NCBI RefSeq assembly: GCF_019457615.1
Contig: NZ_CP080414.1
Location: forward strand, 4,041,501 to 4,105,500
DNA from: Shewanella zhangzhouensis
GTDB lineage: Bacteria > Pseudomonadota > Gammaproteobacteria > Enterobacterales > Shewanellaceae
Length of the DNA: 64,000 nt
Reading direction: 5' to 3'
The notes beneath the pieces are model-generated. The model had not been told where the DNA came from and ran no database searches. It saw nothing but the letters and a program-made list of their open reading frames with translations. The stretch's first letter is position 1, and every line of letters starts with the position of its first letter. The translations under genes and the position numbers were made by a program. Shown one piece after another: positions 46,852 to 55,717 of this stretch.

Positions 46852-48162
46852 TTACTGATCCTCAGCACCCGGCGGCAATTCCACCTTGGTCACCAGCAAC
46901 TGATCCACCTTGTATGAGTCGATATCGACCACTTCAAACTTGTAACCGGCATAGACCACAAAATCGGTGCGACGGGGAATTTTTCGCAGCATAAACATAA
47001 TGAAGCCTGCAATGGTTTCGTAGTTCTGGCTCTGGGGAAAACTGTCGATGCCAAAGGCACGCATCACGTCGGTGATGGGCGTTACCCCATCCACCAGCCA
47101 TGAGGACGCATCACGGGCCACGATTTGCTCTTCCCCTTCGGCCAGCGACCAGGTGCCCATCACGGCGCTTTGCAGGTCGTTAAAGGTCACCACCCCCAGC
47201 ACCAGCGCGTATTCATTGAGCACCACAGCAAAGTCGACCCTGTTATTGCGGAAGTAATCCAGCGCCTCCGACAGGCTCAGGGTATCCGGGATAATGGGGC
47301 AGCTCTGCACCAGTGACGGGTCTTTCAGATTCAATGTCTGGCCGCTTATCACCTTGATAAGTAAGTCCTTGGAGTCCACATAGCCCTTGATGGCATCCAG
47401 CTGACCATCACAGAGCAGAAACTGGCTGTGGGGATCGGCAGCAATTTTACGTTTGATGTCTTCCTCGGTGTCGCTTTGCAGGAAGAACACCAGGCTCTCC
47501 CTTGGTGTCATGGCAGACGTCACAGGAACGCTCTGCATTTCAAACACGTTCTCCATCATCTGCTGCTCACCCTTGTCGATAACACCGGCTTCGGCACCGG
47601 CATCCATCACCGCGTAGATATCATCCTCAGTGATGGCATCGTTACGCTCCGTGGGGATCCTGAGCATACGGAACAGGCCATTGGCCAGGCCGTTGAACAC
47701 CCACACCAGAGGGCGCAGCACCGTAATGCAAAGGCCCATGGCTCCCACCAAAGACACGGCAACCCGCTCTGGCATAGCCATGGCGATACGCTTCGGCATC
47801 AGGTCTGCCAGCAAAATAAACAGGCTGGTCACCAGCATAAAGGACAAGATAAAACTGAATTGACCCAGCCACTGAGCCGGCACCATGCCATCGAGCAAGG
47901 CCATGATGTGGGGGGTAAAGGCCGACTCCCCCACAATGCCGCCCATGATGGCCACCGCATTGAGGCCTATCTGTACCACGGTAAAGAAGCTGCCGGGGTG
48001 GGCCTGCAGCTCAAGTACCTTTCGGGCCTGCTCATTGCCTTCTTCGGCCAGCTGTCGCAGCCGAATTTTACGGGAGGCCGCCAGGGCGATTTCCGACATG
48101 GAAAAAAAACAACTGATGCCAATAAGCATCAGAATAATCAAACTATTTTCAAAGAAACTCAT
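46852..48162 (-). CDS. CNNM-type membrane protein with CBS pair and CorC/HlyC domain
   Basis: 436 residues: an N-terminal transmembrane DUF21/CNNM domain with helices at about 5-25, 60-80, 98-122 and 135-160; two CBS domains (about 215-335), including MTPRESLVFFLQSDT; and a C-terminal CorC_HlyC domain (about 345-430). This is the architecture of E. coli YtfL/PaeA and YfjD, implicated in divalent cation or polyamine export. It resembles the PaeA size class, but the substrate cannot be assigned. Monocistronic. Confidence 0.87.
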   Translation of the reverse strand: MSFFENSLIILMLIGISCFFSMSEIALAASRKIRLRQLAEEGNEQARKVLELQAHPGSFFTVVQIGLNAVAIMGGIVGESAFTPHIMALLDGMVPAQWLGQFSFILSFMLVTSLFILLADLMPKRIAMAMPERVAVSLVGAMGLCITVLRPLVWVFNGLANGLFRMLRIPTERNDAITEDDIYAVMDAGAEAGVIDKGEQQMMENVFEMQSVPVTSAMTPRESLVFFLQSDTEEDIKRKIAADPHSQFLLCDGQLDAIKGYVDSKDLLIKVISGQTLNLKDPSLVQSCPIIPDTLSLSEALDYFRNNRVDFAVVLNEYALVLGVVTFNDLQSAVMGTWSLAEGEEQIVARDASSWLVDGVTPITDVMRAFGIDSFPQSQNYETIAGFIMFMLRKIPRRTDFVVYAGYKFEVVDIDSYKVDQLLVTKVELPPGAEDQ

Positions 48163-48242
48163 TTTTCAATCCGTCCTGCAACTGAGGCAATACGCAGATA
48201 TCTTGCTATACTCAGGGGTGCGGCTAAAGCCGGAGGGGAGTT

Positions 48243-49046
48243 ATGTTTAAGCTATTATATACGCTCGTGTTTTGCAGCTTTGTGACCCTGTTCTCGACCA
48301 CTGCCAATGCCCAGAACGAGTCCCCCTTGGTGTTTTGTGTCGAATCCACAGAGTTTCCGCCATTCAACTACTTTGTCCGGGATGGAAAACAAAAGACAGA
48401 GACCCTTGCCGGTTACGACATCGAGGTGCTCAAACACGTTTTTGAAGATATTCCCTATGAAGTGATAGCCCTACCCTGGCGGCGCTGCCTGATGTCATTG
48501 ACAACAGGGGCCGTTGACGCTGCCATGAGTGCCTCAATGAATGATCAGCGCCGCAAAGATTATATCTCATCAGCCCCCTATTATTACCTGACACCGGGGT
48601 ATTTTTTTCTGAAACAAAACAGTGACGCTCCGGCCGAGGTCGCTGCAGCCGAAGACCTCTGGCGATACGGTGGTATCTGTGGCCTTGGCGGCCATAACTA
48701 CGCCAACTTCGGACTGGCGGCAGAAAAGGATCTGATGCGCATGGCGAGTTACGAACAGCTGGCGGAAACCCTGAAAATGGGTCGCTGTCGTTTTTATCTG
48801 GACCGGTTGGAATTGCTCGCCCCCAAGATGGCGTTGATGAACAACCCTCCCTTGCCGCCTTTGGAGAAAGGCCTGATTAACGGCGCCGCCGCCGAGCCTT
48901 TTTATGTGCTGATCTCCCGCAAAAGCACACGCGGCAATGAACTCAAACGCCTATTTGATGAACGAATTGCCACCCTCAGGGCATCCGGCAAGCTGGCACA
49001 CATCCTGGAACAGGCAAGCAGGCAGTTGGAACCTGCCCCCCGTTAA
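48243..49046 (+). CDS. Periplasmic solute-binding protein, family 3-like (orphan)
   Basis: 267 residues. A signal peptide (about 1-23, cleavage near NAQNE) is followed by a family-3 binding domain beginning LVFCVESTEFPPFNYFVRDGK and containing LPWRRCLMSLTTGAVDAAMS. A GGAGGGGAG sequence precedes the ATG. No permease or ATPase is adjacent; the next gene is convergent. It probably binds an amino-acid-like compound. Transport or signalling partners are unknown. Confidence 0.82.
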   Translation: MFKLLYTLVFCSFVTLFSTTANAQNESPLVFCVESTEFPPFNYFVRDGKQKTETLAGYDIEVLKHVFEDIPYEVIALPWRRCLMSLTTGAVDAAMSASMNDQRRKDYISSAPYYYLTPGYFFLKQNSDAPAEVAAAEDLWRYGGICGLGGHNYANFGLAAEKDLMRMASYEQLAETLKMGRCRFYLDRLELLAPKMALMNNPPLPPLEKGLINGAAAEPFYVLISRKSTRGNELKRLFDERIATLRASGKLAHILEQASRQLEPAPR

Positions 49047-49108
49047 ATCCTTTGGTTATGGCCCCAGCCGGAAACAAAGCACATCATCGCCCAATGCAAG
49101 GGACGCGC

Positions 49109-50938
49109 TCAGGAAGACACAATCAACTGCGGCTTTGGACTAACCCGGCCATTGATAACAGCAAGGTTGCGCCCCTGCTGCTTGGCCAGATAAAGACTGG
49201 CATCGGCCTGACTCAGGGCATCGCGGACATTGCTGCAATTATCCAGATTTACCGCGCCCAAACTCAGGGTCACTATGCCGAAATGCGATCCTTTGTGCTC
49301 TATGGCAAGATTGCGGACATGGGTAAGCAGCCCGTCGCATAGTGCCTCAAGCTCATCTGCGCTCATCACGGGGGCTATCAGAGCAAACTCCTCTCCCCCA
49401 ATCCGCGCCAGCAGGGCACTGTCTTGCAAAAGCGCTTGAAGTTCCACTGCCAGTTTTTTCAATACATCGTCACCGGCCACATGGCCATAGGTATCGTTGT
49501 AGCCTTTAAAAAAGTCCACGTCAGCCATCAGGAGTACGCCCCCCTGTTCAAGCTGCATCGATAAGCGATCGGTAAAGGGGCGACGGTTGGTGAGGCCTGT
49601 CAACGGGTCTGTCTCTGCCTCTCTGGCAAGCTGCATATTGGCCCGAAGCAATTCCTGTTGCAGCTCAAACATCCGGCTCTCGTGCCGCTCCCTGAGCCAC
49701 AGCTCATTCAGTGCCGAGGCAAATTGGGTCAGTATGTGGGTCTTATCCGCGGTCCAATTCAGCGGTCCCCGGCGATTGGCCACAGACAGCACCCCCAGCA
49801 GGGTGTCACCATCGGCAATGGCAAACCCAGCCGCAGAGACAATACCCACTTGTTTCATATAGCGGTATTCCTGGGGAGAGGATTCCTTCAGGTTTTCGAT
49901 ATCCTCAATGACCAACGTATGACTGTGGCCAAATTTTTGTTTGAGTAACGGCAGGTTATCTATGACCAACTCACTGGCGGGCGTATCTGATTCGTTGGAT
50001 GACCAAAAACTGCGATAGATGGCCTTCCCCCTCACAAACTCAAGCACACTGACCCGCTCAACGCCCAATAAGGCGCCAAGCTCACGGGTGAAATGATTCA
50101 GCTCTTTGCTGGCATCGGCACTGGTGGCCGCCAGAAACTGCAGACTCACCTTGGCCAGCAGACTGTTGGCATTGGCAAGCCAGGTCAGCTGGGAGTCCTG
50201 TGCCGCGACGGTATGGCTCAGCGCCCTGCCTCTTCTTGCCAACTGGCGCTGCTGCATGCGGATAAGCGCCAGATCGGATCTGAGTCTGTGGTACATGGCT
50301 TCAAGCGCCCGGCCTACCGAGCCTATTTCATCCTGATCATTGGCAGGCCAAAAGGGCTTATGGATACGCTCGCCATTGGCCAAACTCACGGTATTGGCAA
50401 AGGCCGATAAACGGGCAAGACGCCCAATCACCAGATGTTTGAGCAGCGACAGAATTACGAATGCCATGACCAGGGTTTTAATGCCGTTTCCCAGCACCAA
50501 AAACACCATCTGCTGCCACAGCATCCGATAGATTTCGCTGTTGCTGAGTACTACCCGCAGTGTGGCAACAGGCTGCTGTTCGTACATCACGGGCATTTCA
50601 ATCCGGGCGTTGGGATTGGTCTGCGCCGAATGGGCCGCATTATCCGATTGCACAGTGAAACCATCGAGACTGGACAACTCAACCAAGCTGACAGCAGGCA
50701 AGCGCGAGACCGCCAATACCAGATCATTCAGCAGCGGCCTGTCGGCATCCCACAACGCCTGGGCAATAGACGGCAATATCAGCTCGCTGTAACCACGAAT
50801 TTCAGCCTTGGCGTTGTCCACAGCCCCCAGATAGTTCCACACAAACTGGATAAGCATGGTGACAAGTGCCAGCAGCGTGCTGACACCAATGATCATACCT
50901 GTCACCTTGCTGCTGATGGAATGTACGCGGGAGCTCAA
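49109..50938 (-). CDS. Membrane GAF-GGDEF diguanylate cyclase with periplasmic sensor
   Basis: 609 residues from TTG, accepted because AAAAAAGGTGA stands directly upstream and the first ATG would remove the start of the first helix region. Membrane helices at about 10-35 and 145-170 enclose a periplasmic domain. A HAMP-like segment, a GAF domain (about 260-420) and a GGDEF domain with GGEEF near 522 follow. The inhibitory RxxD motif is missing (QDSA in its place), so feedback inhibition is unlikely. The gene lies 42 bases after a periplasmic binding protein gene on the same strand, suggesting a ligand-controlled c-di-GMP sensor pair. Confidence 0.88.
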   Translation of the reverse strand: MSSRVHSISSKVTGMIIGVSTLLALVTMLIQFVWNYLGAVDNAKAEIRGYSELILPSIAQALWDADRPLLNDLVLAVSRLPAVSLVELSSLDGFTVQSDNAAHSAQTNPNARIEMPVMYEQQPVATLRVVLSNSEIYRMLWQQMVFLVLGNGIKTLVMAFVILSLLKHLVIGRLARLSAFANTVSLANGERIHKPFWPANDQDEIGSVGRALEAMYHRLRSDLALIRMQQRQLARRGRALSHTVAAQDSQLTWLANANSLLAKVSLQFLAATSADASKELNHFTRELGALLGVERVSVLEFVRGKAIYRSFWSSNESDTPASELVIDNLPLLKQKFGHSHTLVIEDIENLKESSPQEYRYMKQVGIVSAAGFAIADGDTLLGVLSVANRRGPLNWTADKTHILTQFASALNELWLRERHESRMFELQQELLRANMQLAREAETDPLTGLTNRRPFTDRLSMQLEQGGVLLMADVDFFKGYNDTYGHVAGDDVLKKLAVELQALLQDSALLARIGGEEFALIAPVMSADELEALCDGLLTHVRNLAIEHKGSHFGIVTLSLGAVNLDNCSNVRDALSQADASLYLAKQQGRNLAVINGRVSPKPQLIVSS

Positions 50939-50980
50939 CAGTTCACCTTTTTTCTAATGAGATCGACGTCGGAAACTCGC

Positions 50981-51994
50981 TCACAGGCTTCCGGGTATCC
51001 TTGTGGGGTCAAGCACCTGATCCAACAGCCCGGCCCAGTCCCGCTTTTCCAGTGCATCAAACAGCGGCGTGTCAGGCTCCAGCAATCGAAACAATGAAAT
51101 ATGCACCTTTGGGTAATCGCCGGTATCCTTGAACTGGCGAATATTGGCCAGCGCAATGCCTGCGGCCAGAAAGTGCCCTCCGCCCAGGGCGTTGATTTCC
51201 CCGGCGCGTCTGAGTGCCAGCACCCGTGGTGAGGTATTGATGGTAGACAGCAACACATCTTTGCCCGGTGTAAGCTGTTTTTCTTTCAGCGCCCGAATAA
51301 CCCCAAAAGCCATATGATCGTTGGCGGTCCATACCGCTTTTATTGTGGGATAACGCTGAAGCAGCACCTGAGCCTGCTGATAGGCCTTGTCTTCCTGCCA
51401 CTGCCCATAGACGGTTTGCTCCACAGTGACATCCGACTGGGCCTGAAACACGGCCAAAGCCCCCTGGGTTCGCTCCACTGAGGCCGGGGTGGTTTTATCG
51501 CCGGAAATCAGCACCAACTGGGAAGGCTCCTCGCCCAGTTTTTTCACCAGCGCCATTGCAGTCAGAGTGCCTACGTCCTGATTATCGGGGATAACAGCCG
51601 GCAGCAAGTAGGTGCGCCAATGGGGATCCTTAAGCAGCTTTTGGCGCTCTTCGGTACTGATGTCATTGAGGATGAATTGGATATAAACGGGTTTGAGGTA
51701 AAAGGCCTCCAGCATCCGAAGGCCACCGTGCTTTTCGTTAACCATCAGCACGAAAGCCGGCAGCTTGGCGCGACCGGCCACTTCCGTGGCCTGGCGTATC
51801 ATATCGAAATGATTACGGTCTGAGTGCAGGGTCTCGACCTGCATGTCCAAGCGGGCGGCGCTGGCCTCAAGCAGGCTATCCACATCGCCCCAAAAACTTT
51901 CGCTGCTGTATCCCGGATTCAGAAACAACACTGGCGTTTTTGCATAAGAAGGGGAAAAAAACAGCCAGAACCCCAAGATAAACAACAGCCGCAT
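50981..51994 (-). CDS. Periplasmic sugar-binding-like protein (LacI/LuxP fold)
   Basis: 337 residues from ATG at 51992-51994, preceded by AAGGTG; a GTG two codons earlier is less likely. A signal peptide ends near SYAKT. The mature protein resembles type I periplasmic binding proteins: TPVLFLNPGYSSESFW, PTIKAVWTANDHMAFGVIRAL and GKDVLLSTINTSPRV. No ABC transporter genes are present. It is immediately followed by the GGDEF membrane protein, so it more likely presents a ligand to that sensor, as LuxP and NspS-type proteins do, than feeds transport. Confidence 0.82.
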   Translation of the reverse strand: MRLLFILGFWLFFSPSYAKTPVLFLNPGYSSESFWGDVDSLLEASAARLDMQVETLHSDRNHFDMIRQATEVAGRAKLPAFVLMVNEKHGGLRMLEAFYLKPVYIQFILNDISTEERQKLLKDPHWRTYLLPAVIPDNQDVGTLTAMALVKKLGEEPSQLVLISGDKTTPASVERTQGALAVFQAQSDVTVEQTVYGQWQEDKAYQQAQVLLQRYPTIKAVWTANDHMAFGVIRALKEKQLTPGKDVLLSTINTSPRVLALRRAGEINALGGGHFLAAGIALANIRQFKDTGDYPKVHISLFRLLEPDTPLFDALEKRDWAGLLDQVLDPTRIPGSL

Positions 51995-52213
51995 GAGCAC
52001 ACCTTAATCTCCCAAGAGCCTTGTATCCGTGCCGGTGGAGCATCTTCCCTGATTATGTTTTACAGTCAATTTAACCATAAATCTCACATTTGATAACACA
52101 ATGCAATGTAGCATTTGGTGGCCTTGTCTCTTGGTGAGATAAAACACCATGGGATTACATTTTCCCGACACCTGCTAAGCTTAGGTCATCTTTGGAACAA
52201 AAGGACTTGTCCC

Positions 52214-52879
52214 ATGGCCATTGCCTGTGTCGCCACCCGTGCAAGCCTGGGGGTTGAAGCCCCGGCGGTTACTGTTGAAGTACATCTGGCCAATGGCCTG
52301 CCCGCCTTTAACCTGGTTGGCCTGCCGGAAGCCTCTGTCAAAGAGGCCAGAGAGCGGGTACGCAGTGCCTTGGTGAACGCCGGGTTCGAGTTCCCCATGC
52401 GCCGTATCACGGTTAATCTTGCCCCCGCCGATCTACCCAAACAGGGTGGCCGTTACGATCTTCCCATCGCCATCGGCATTCTTGCCGCCTCCGGTCAAAT
52501 CCCCCTCACCAGCCTGAAAGACCGTGAGTTTGTTGGCGAACTGGCTCTGTCCGGTGATATTCGCCATTGCCCGGGCCTGTTGCCCGTTATCGTGGCTGCG
52601 CGCCGCAATGGACGCGAACTCATATTGCCACTCGCCAACCGCGCCGACGCCGAACTGGTGGATTATCCCGCCATTCGCCTGTGCAGCCAGTTAGTACATC
52701 TGGTGGCGTTTCTCCATGGTCAGCAGCCGCTGCCGGGGTTGGAACAGGGCGCAGAATGGCTCGATGACATACAGACCAACGCGCTTTGCCTCAGTGACGT
52801 CATAGGCCAGTATCAGGCCAAACAGGCACTGGAAATCGCCGCTGCGGGCGCTCATAACCTACTGAGGTTATGTCAATAA
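52214..52879 (+). pseudogene. comM: comM 5' half, interrupted by integrative element
   Basis: From MAIACVATRASLGVEAPAV, the typical ComM/YifB start, the N-terminal Lon-like Mg-chelatase domain is intact to EIAAAGAHNLL (cut at about 52856-52860). Four foreign codons and a TAA at 52877-52879 follow. The frame is also open to 52115 upstream, but AAAGGA before 52214 and family alignment favour this start. The AAA+ Walker A motif lies in the other half at 59504. ComM is a hexameric branch-migration helicase needed to integrate foreign DNA during natural transformation, so this function should be lost. Confidence 0.93.
52853..52872. other. Left attachment site (attL) with inverted repeat
   Basis: CATAACCTACTGAGGTTATG is a perfect 8-bp inverted repeat with a 4-base centre spanning the left junction. 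The core AACCT (52856-52860) is shared with the right junction. The left arm belongs to comM and the right arm to the element. Confidence 0.65.
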
Positions 52880-52888
52880 GACCGGCAA

Positions 52889-53740
52889 TTATGAACAGGC
52901 TTTTATCATGGTCGAAGCAGCCTCCTCGCATGTGGTTTTGGGCTTGATAGGGGGTGAGTCAAATAGGGTGGGCAATGCCAACGCCAGGGCGACAATCAAT
53001 AGAATTGTGGGGAACGTTTTTTCGAGAAAGTCGGGTAAACGGACCGAAGCTAATAGCTGACAAATTATTTTCATTCGGCGCCATTTTTTCATCGACATGT
53101 GGATGCTATGGTCCATCACAAATATACACTCGTAACCCTCACTATCCGCAAATCGATACTCAGATTGAAAGTCTAAAGGCCACGATTCATTTGGCATATA
53201 GCCTAACAGCCCCCAAGTCAACGGTATTGGCCACGTGAAGCCTCCGAATTGTCCTGGACAAGCCGCCCAAAATTTTAAGTGAAACGGCGACCAAAAACGT
53301 CCAGAATCTCTTTGATTGGCATCATATGCTGGCGACCTAAGATAAATGTCAAAGCCGCCCAAACTACCATGTCGCAATATATGACGGTGAGCTTTAGCGA
53401 TGATTCTATTAACCTTCAATTGTAGATAAAGCCTCATATATTTTTGACTCAGCTCTTCAGCCATGGAATCCAATTCTGTTACGCGTTTATACGAGCTAAA
53501 CCTGTACCAGTAATAAAAAGCTGCGAACGACAGCATTAAGGCTAAAGGTATCCCTTCCGATGGCTTCAAGGCTGAACCTATAAACGGTAATTGAGTCAAG
53601 TGAACAAAACCCAAAGAACTCAGAATCAAGACCGTGCTAGCAGCCACTGAGGCCCTTCCTTTCTGCGATAGAGTCTCGTTATAGCCCACCTTTTTTTGAT
53701 CAGCCTCGGTGCCTTGTTGCTGTGTTGCTGGCTGGTTCAT
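52889..53740 (-). CDS. Unknown membrane protein of the integrative element
   Basis: 283 residues. Two adjacent N-terminal membrane helices (about 33-52 and 60-78), a central soluble region with conserved-looking aromatic residues (about 95-245) and a C-terminal helix (about 252-270). No family is recognised. The gene is visibly richer in A and T than the flanking chromosome and the rest of the element, suggesting separate acquisition. It lies directly inside attL, a usual place for cargo, and a defence or immunity role is conceivable but not shown. Confidence 0.7.
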   Translation of the reverse strand: MNQPATQQQGTEADQKKVGYNETLSQKGRASVAASTVLILSSLGFVHLTQLPFIGSALKPSEGIPLALMLSFAAFYYWYRFSSYKRVTELDSMAEELSQKYMRLYLQLKVNRIIAKAHRHILRHGSLGGFDIYLRSPAYDANQRDSGRFWSPFHLKFWAACPGQFGGFTWPIPLTWGLLGYMPNESWPLDFQSEYRFADSEGYECIFVMDHSIHMSMKKWRRMKIICQLLASVRLPDFLEKTFPTILLIVALALALPTLFDSPPIKPKTTCEEAASTMIKACS

Positions 53741-53868
53741 TTAAGCCTCTCGGGTACATCACCTCAGGAATTTCCACCATACTATCAGTTAGTTTGCTAG
53801 TCTTCAGTAAAAGCATCACAAGCACTTCAGGACGCCTTCAAGCCCAACACAAGGATGTGATAGACCAT

Positions 53869-54297
53869 ATGAACCAACACGCCCTATGGCCCCTCCTAGG
53901 CGCTCTCATAGCGTCACAATCCCTAGGGGCTACCCAACCGCCAGCCACAGTCTCCCAGGTCATAAGCATCTATGACGGCGACAGCTTCACAGTCAACGTG
54001 GACGAATGGCCCCCTGTCCTTGGGGAGAAAATCACGGTCAGGATTAAGGGCATCGACACGCCAGAGCTGCGGGGGAAGTGTGAGAAGGAGGTCAAGCAAG
54101 CCCGAGAGGCCAAACAGTTCACGGTAGCCAAGCTCCGAGAGGCTAGGACCATAAGGCTGTCAGGGATTGAGCGGGACAAGTATTTCAGAATCTTGGCCGA
54201 TGTGGACCTAGACGGTGTGGACCTGGGTCAATTGTTGCTACGGTCTGGATTGGCTGTCCCTTACGGTGGGGCTAAGAAGCCTGACTGGTGCCAGTGA
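53869..54297 (+). CDS. Exported thermonuclease-like protein (SNase domain)
   Basis: 142 residues from MNQHALWPLL; the frame is open 49 codons further upstream, but the signal peptide begins here. A signal peptide ends near SLGAT. The SNase domain shows IYDGDSFTV, RIKGIDTPELRGKCEKE (catalytic Arg and Glu) and DKYFRILADVDLDG with the second Arg region, ending with a WCQ tail. It should cleave DNA or RNA in the periplasm or outside the cell. In a mobile element it may resemble the nucleases of conjugative plasmids. Confidence 0.85.
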   Translation: MNQHALWPLLGALIASQSLGATQPPATVSQVISIYDGDSFTVNVDEWPPVLGEKITVRIKGIDTPELRGKCEKEVKQAREAKQFTVAKLREARTIRLSGIERDKYFRILADVDLDGVDLGQLLLRSGLAVPYGGAKKPDWCQ

Positions 54298-54648
54298 AGA
54301 CCTGTATAAATCATGATCATACGACACAATAAAGACCATAAATATATTGTGGATATGCCCGAAATGTGGTAATAGACCACCCCCTAGGGATACCTTAAAG
54401 GTGAGCCTATCGGTCATACCTGATTAGGGTGATTGTCCTTGTCATGGTCATTATCTCTCTTGGGTCATACTCCTTTCGGTGGTCTTCAGGTATCCCTTTA
54501 AGGTATCTCCTTCAGCGCCTCCTCTCGTCCGGTCTTCAAGGTCATCCTGAAGGTAATGGGCTAGGTGGTGTGATGATAGTGATAGTGGTCTTCCTCCTCT
54601 CTCCAGGGTCCTTAGGTCATGCCTTAAAGGTGGCGAGTGGTTGATGAT
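54298..54648. other. Non-coding stretch with repeated short motifs
   Basis: No convincing gene. CCTTAAAGGT occurs at 54393-54402 and 54622-54631, and its complement-like form CCTTTAAGGT at 54495-54504. GGTCAT recurs five times and GGTCTTC three times on the same strand. The density suggests protein-binding sites or a decayed gene. It continues into the 47-bp direct repeats at 54649. Confidence 0.5.
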
Positions 54649-54763
54649 GGTCAGCGCCAAAACGGCTCCGTTATTTCTATACTGTGTCTATTCAGCGAAG
54701 CAGCTCAAAGGCTCCTGGTCAGCGCCAAAATGGCTCCATTATCTCTATACTGTGCCTTTTCAG
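54649..54763 (+). repeat. Two 47-bp direct repeats
   Basis: Copies at 54649-54695 and 54717-54763 share GGTCAGCGCCAAAA-GGCTCC and CTATACTGTG, with only five or six differences and a 68-base period. Both include a -10-like TATACT. They lie in the gene-free interval 54298-54943 between the nuclease and the BRO-N gene. Possible roles are paired promoters, iterons or recombinase sites. Confidence 0.8.
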
Positions 54764-54943
54764 ATTCACCCTCAGAGGCCGTCATACACGTCCCCGTTTC
54801 TCAGTAAGGCCATGAGGCATCCACAAGAAGTAAAGCCACCACAGGGCACCTCAGAGCGTCCCAGGACTCATTGGTCTGATAGAGGATTGGTCTTACAGGG
54901 TAGGAGAGCCTTGAGGGATTTTCATCGGCACCTATCAGCCCCG

Positions 54944-55291
54944 TCATAATCCCTCCTCGCCTATCACATAGGCCCCTGTCTTGCGGATAGTCGGGAGGAC
55001 TACATTGCAGACCCAGGAGCGGAAGGCCATGGCTGAAGGCAGATTCGAGCGCATCACCAATTGGTACACGTCCCCTTCGGGTATCACACTTAGACCACGG
55101 TTAGGGATGCCCAAAGTATATCTTCTGTATACTTTGAAACTGGAAGCCGAGGCGACAATCCTATTTAGACAGTAGTTTGTAACGGTTGCGGCTGGGTTCT
55201 TGAAGCCCAGGGCCTCCGCTACGTCCTTCGCCACAAAGTAGGGCTGACCGTCCTTGAAGTCGGGGACCACACGGACCTGATTGGCTACCAT
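54944..55291 (-). CDS. BRO-N domain protein (phage antirepressor-like)
   Basis: 115 residues covering the BRO-N domain almost from end to end: NQVRVVPDFKDGQPYFVAKD, VAEALGFKNP, LSVIPEGDVYQLVMRSNLPS and AFRSWVCNVVLPTIRKTGAY. Such domains bind DNA in phage antirepressors and regulators. The frame opens with TGAATG and overlaps the preceding KilA-N-like frame by 131 bases. It ends right after BRO-N, without the usual C-terminal domain, so it may be a truncated piece of a longer gene. Confidence 0.8.
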   Translation of the reverse strand: MVANQVRVVPDFKDGQPYFVAKDVAEALGFKNPAATVTNYCLNRIVASASSFKVYRRYTLGIPNRGLSVIPEGDVYQLVMRSNLPSAMAFRSWVCNVVLPTIRKTGAYVIGEEGL

Positions 55292-55652
55292 TCAGTTCAG
55301 CGATGGCTTGACGCATGGCGTAGCCTCCACGTTGACCCTTCACGTAAAGCTCAGTGGCTCGGGCCTCTGGGATGGACGCTACGGTGTCAGCGATGGCTTT
55401 AGCCTCAACGTGGTCATGATTGACTAGGGCCGTGAAGGCTTGGACTACCGCCATGTAGAACTCCACATCACACCACATCGTATAGGCATAAAGGGCGTCC
55501 TGGGTGGCTAATGTCTGGCGCATAGGGCCTTTGTTGGCGACGCGCAATTTTGCGCTTTGCTCAAAAGCTGAACGGACGCGGTGCCTCCATTGGTGTGGCT
55601 GACAGGTCTTCGGCAGCTTGAACGCTCGGTGAATATCGTTCAGGTCATACAT
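55161..55652 (-). CDS. KilA-N-like DNA-binding protein, possibly frameshifted into BRO-N
   Basis: 163 residues. The first 110 (MYDLNDIHRAFKLP, WRHRVRSAFEQS, TQDALYAYTMWCDVEFYMAV) look like the KilA-N/phage antirepressor N-terminal type. After AIAELNG, where BRO-N proteins usually read NG.QVRV, the frame turns into low-complexity sequence (GPCGPRLQGRSALLCGEG), which is the wrong frame of the BRO-N gene. It is either one gene broken by a frameshift near 55290 or two overlapping genes. Confidence 0.6.
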   Translation of the reverse strand: MYDLNDIHRAFKLPKTCQPHQWRHRVRSAFEQSAKLRVANKGPMRQTLATQDALYAYTMWCDVEFYMAVVQAFTALVNHDHVEAKAIADTVASIPEARATELYVKGQRGGYAMRQAIAELNGSQSGPCGPRLQGRSALLCGEGRSGGPGLQEPSRNRYKLLSK

Positions 55653-55717
55653 GCCATCAGCATTAGGGTGGACCGTGGCGGTGATATTGTTGACCAGGAC
55701 TCGTCATAATCCCTATA

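Noticed and set aside
54298..54763. CRISPR-like array in the integrative element
   Set aside because: Only two 47-bp copies with a short non-spacer-like interval, plus scattered 6-10 base motifs of irregular spacing; no cas genes.
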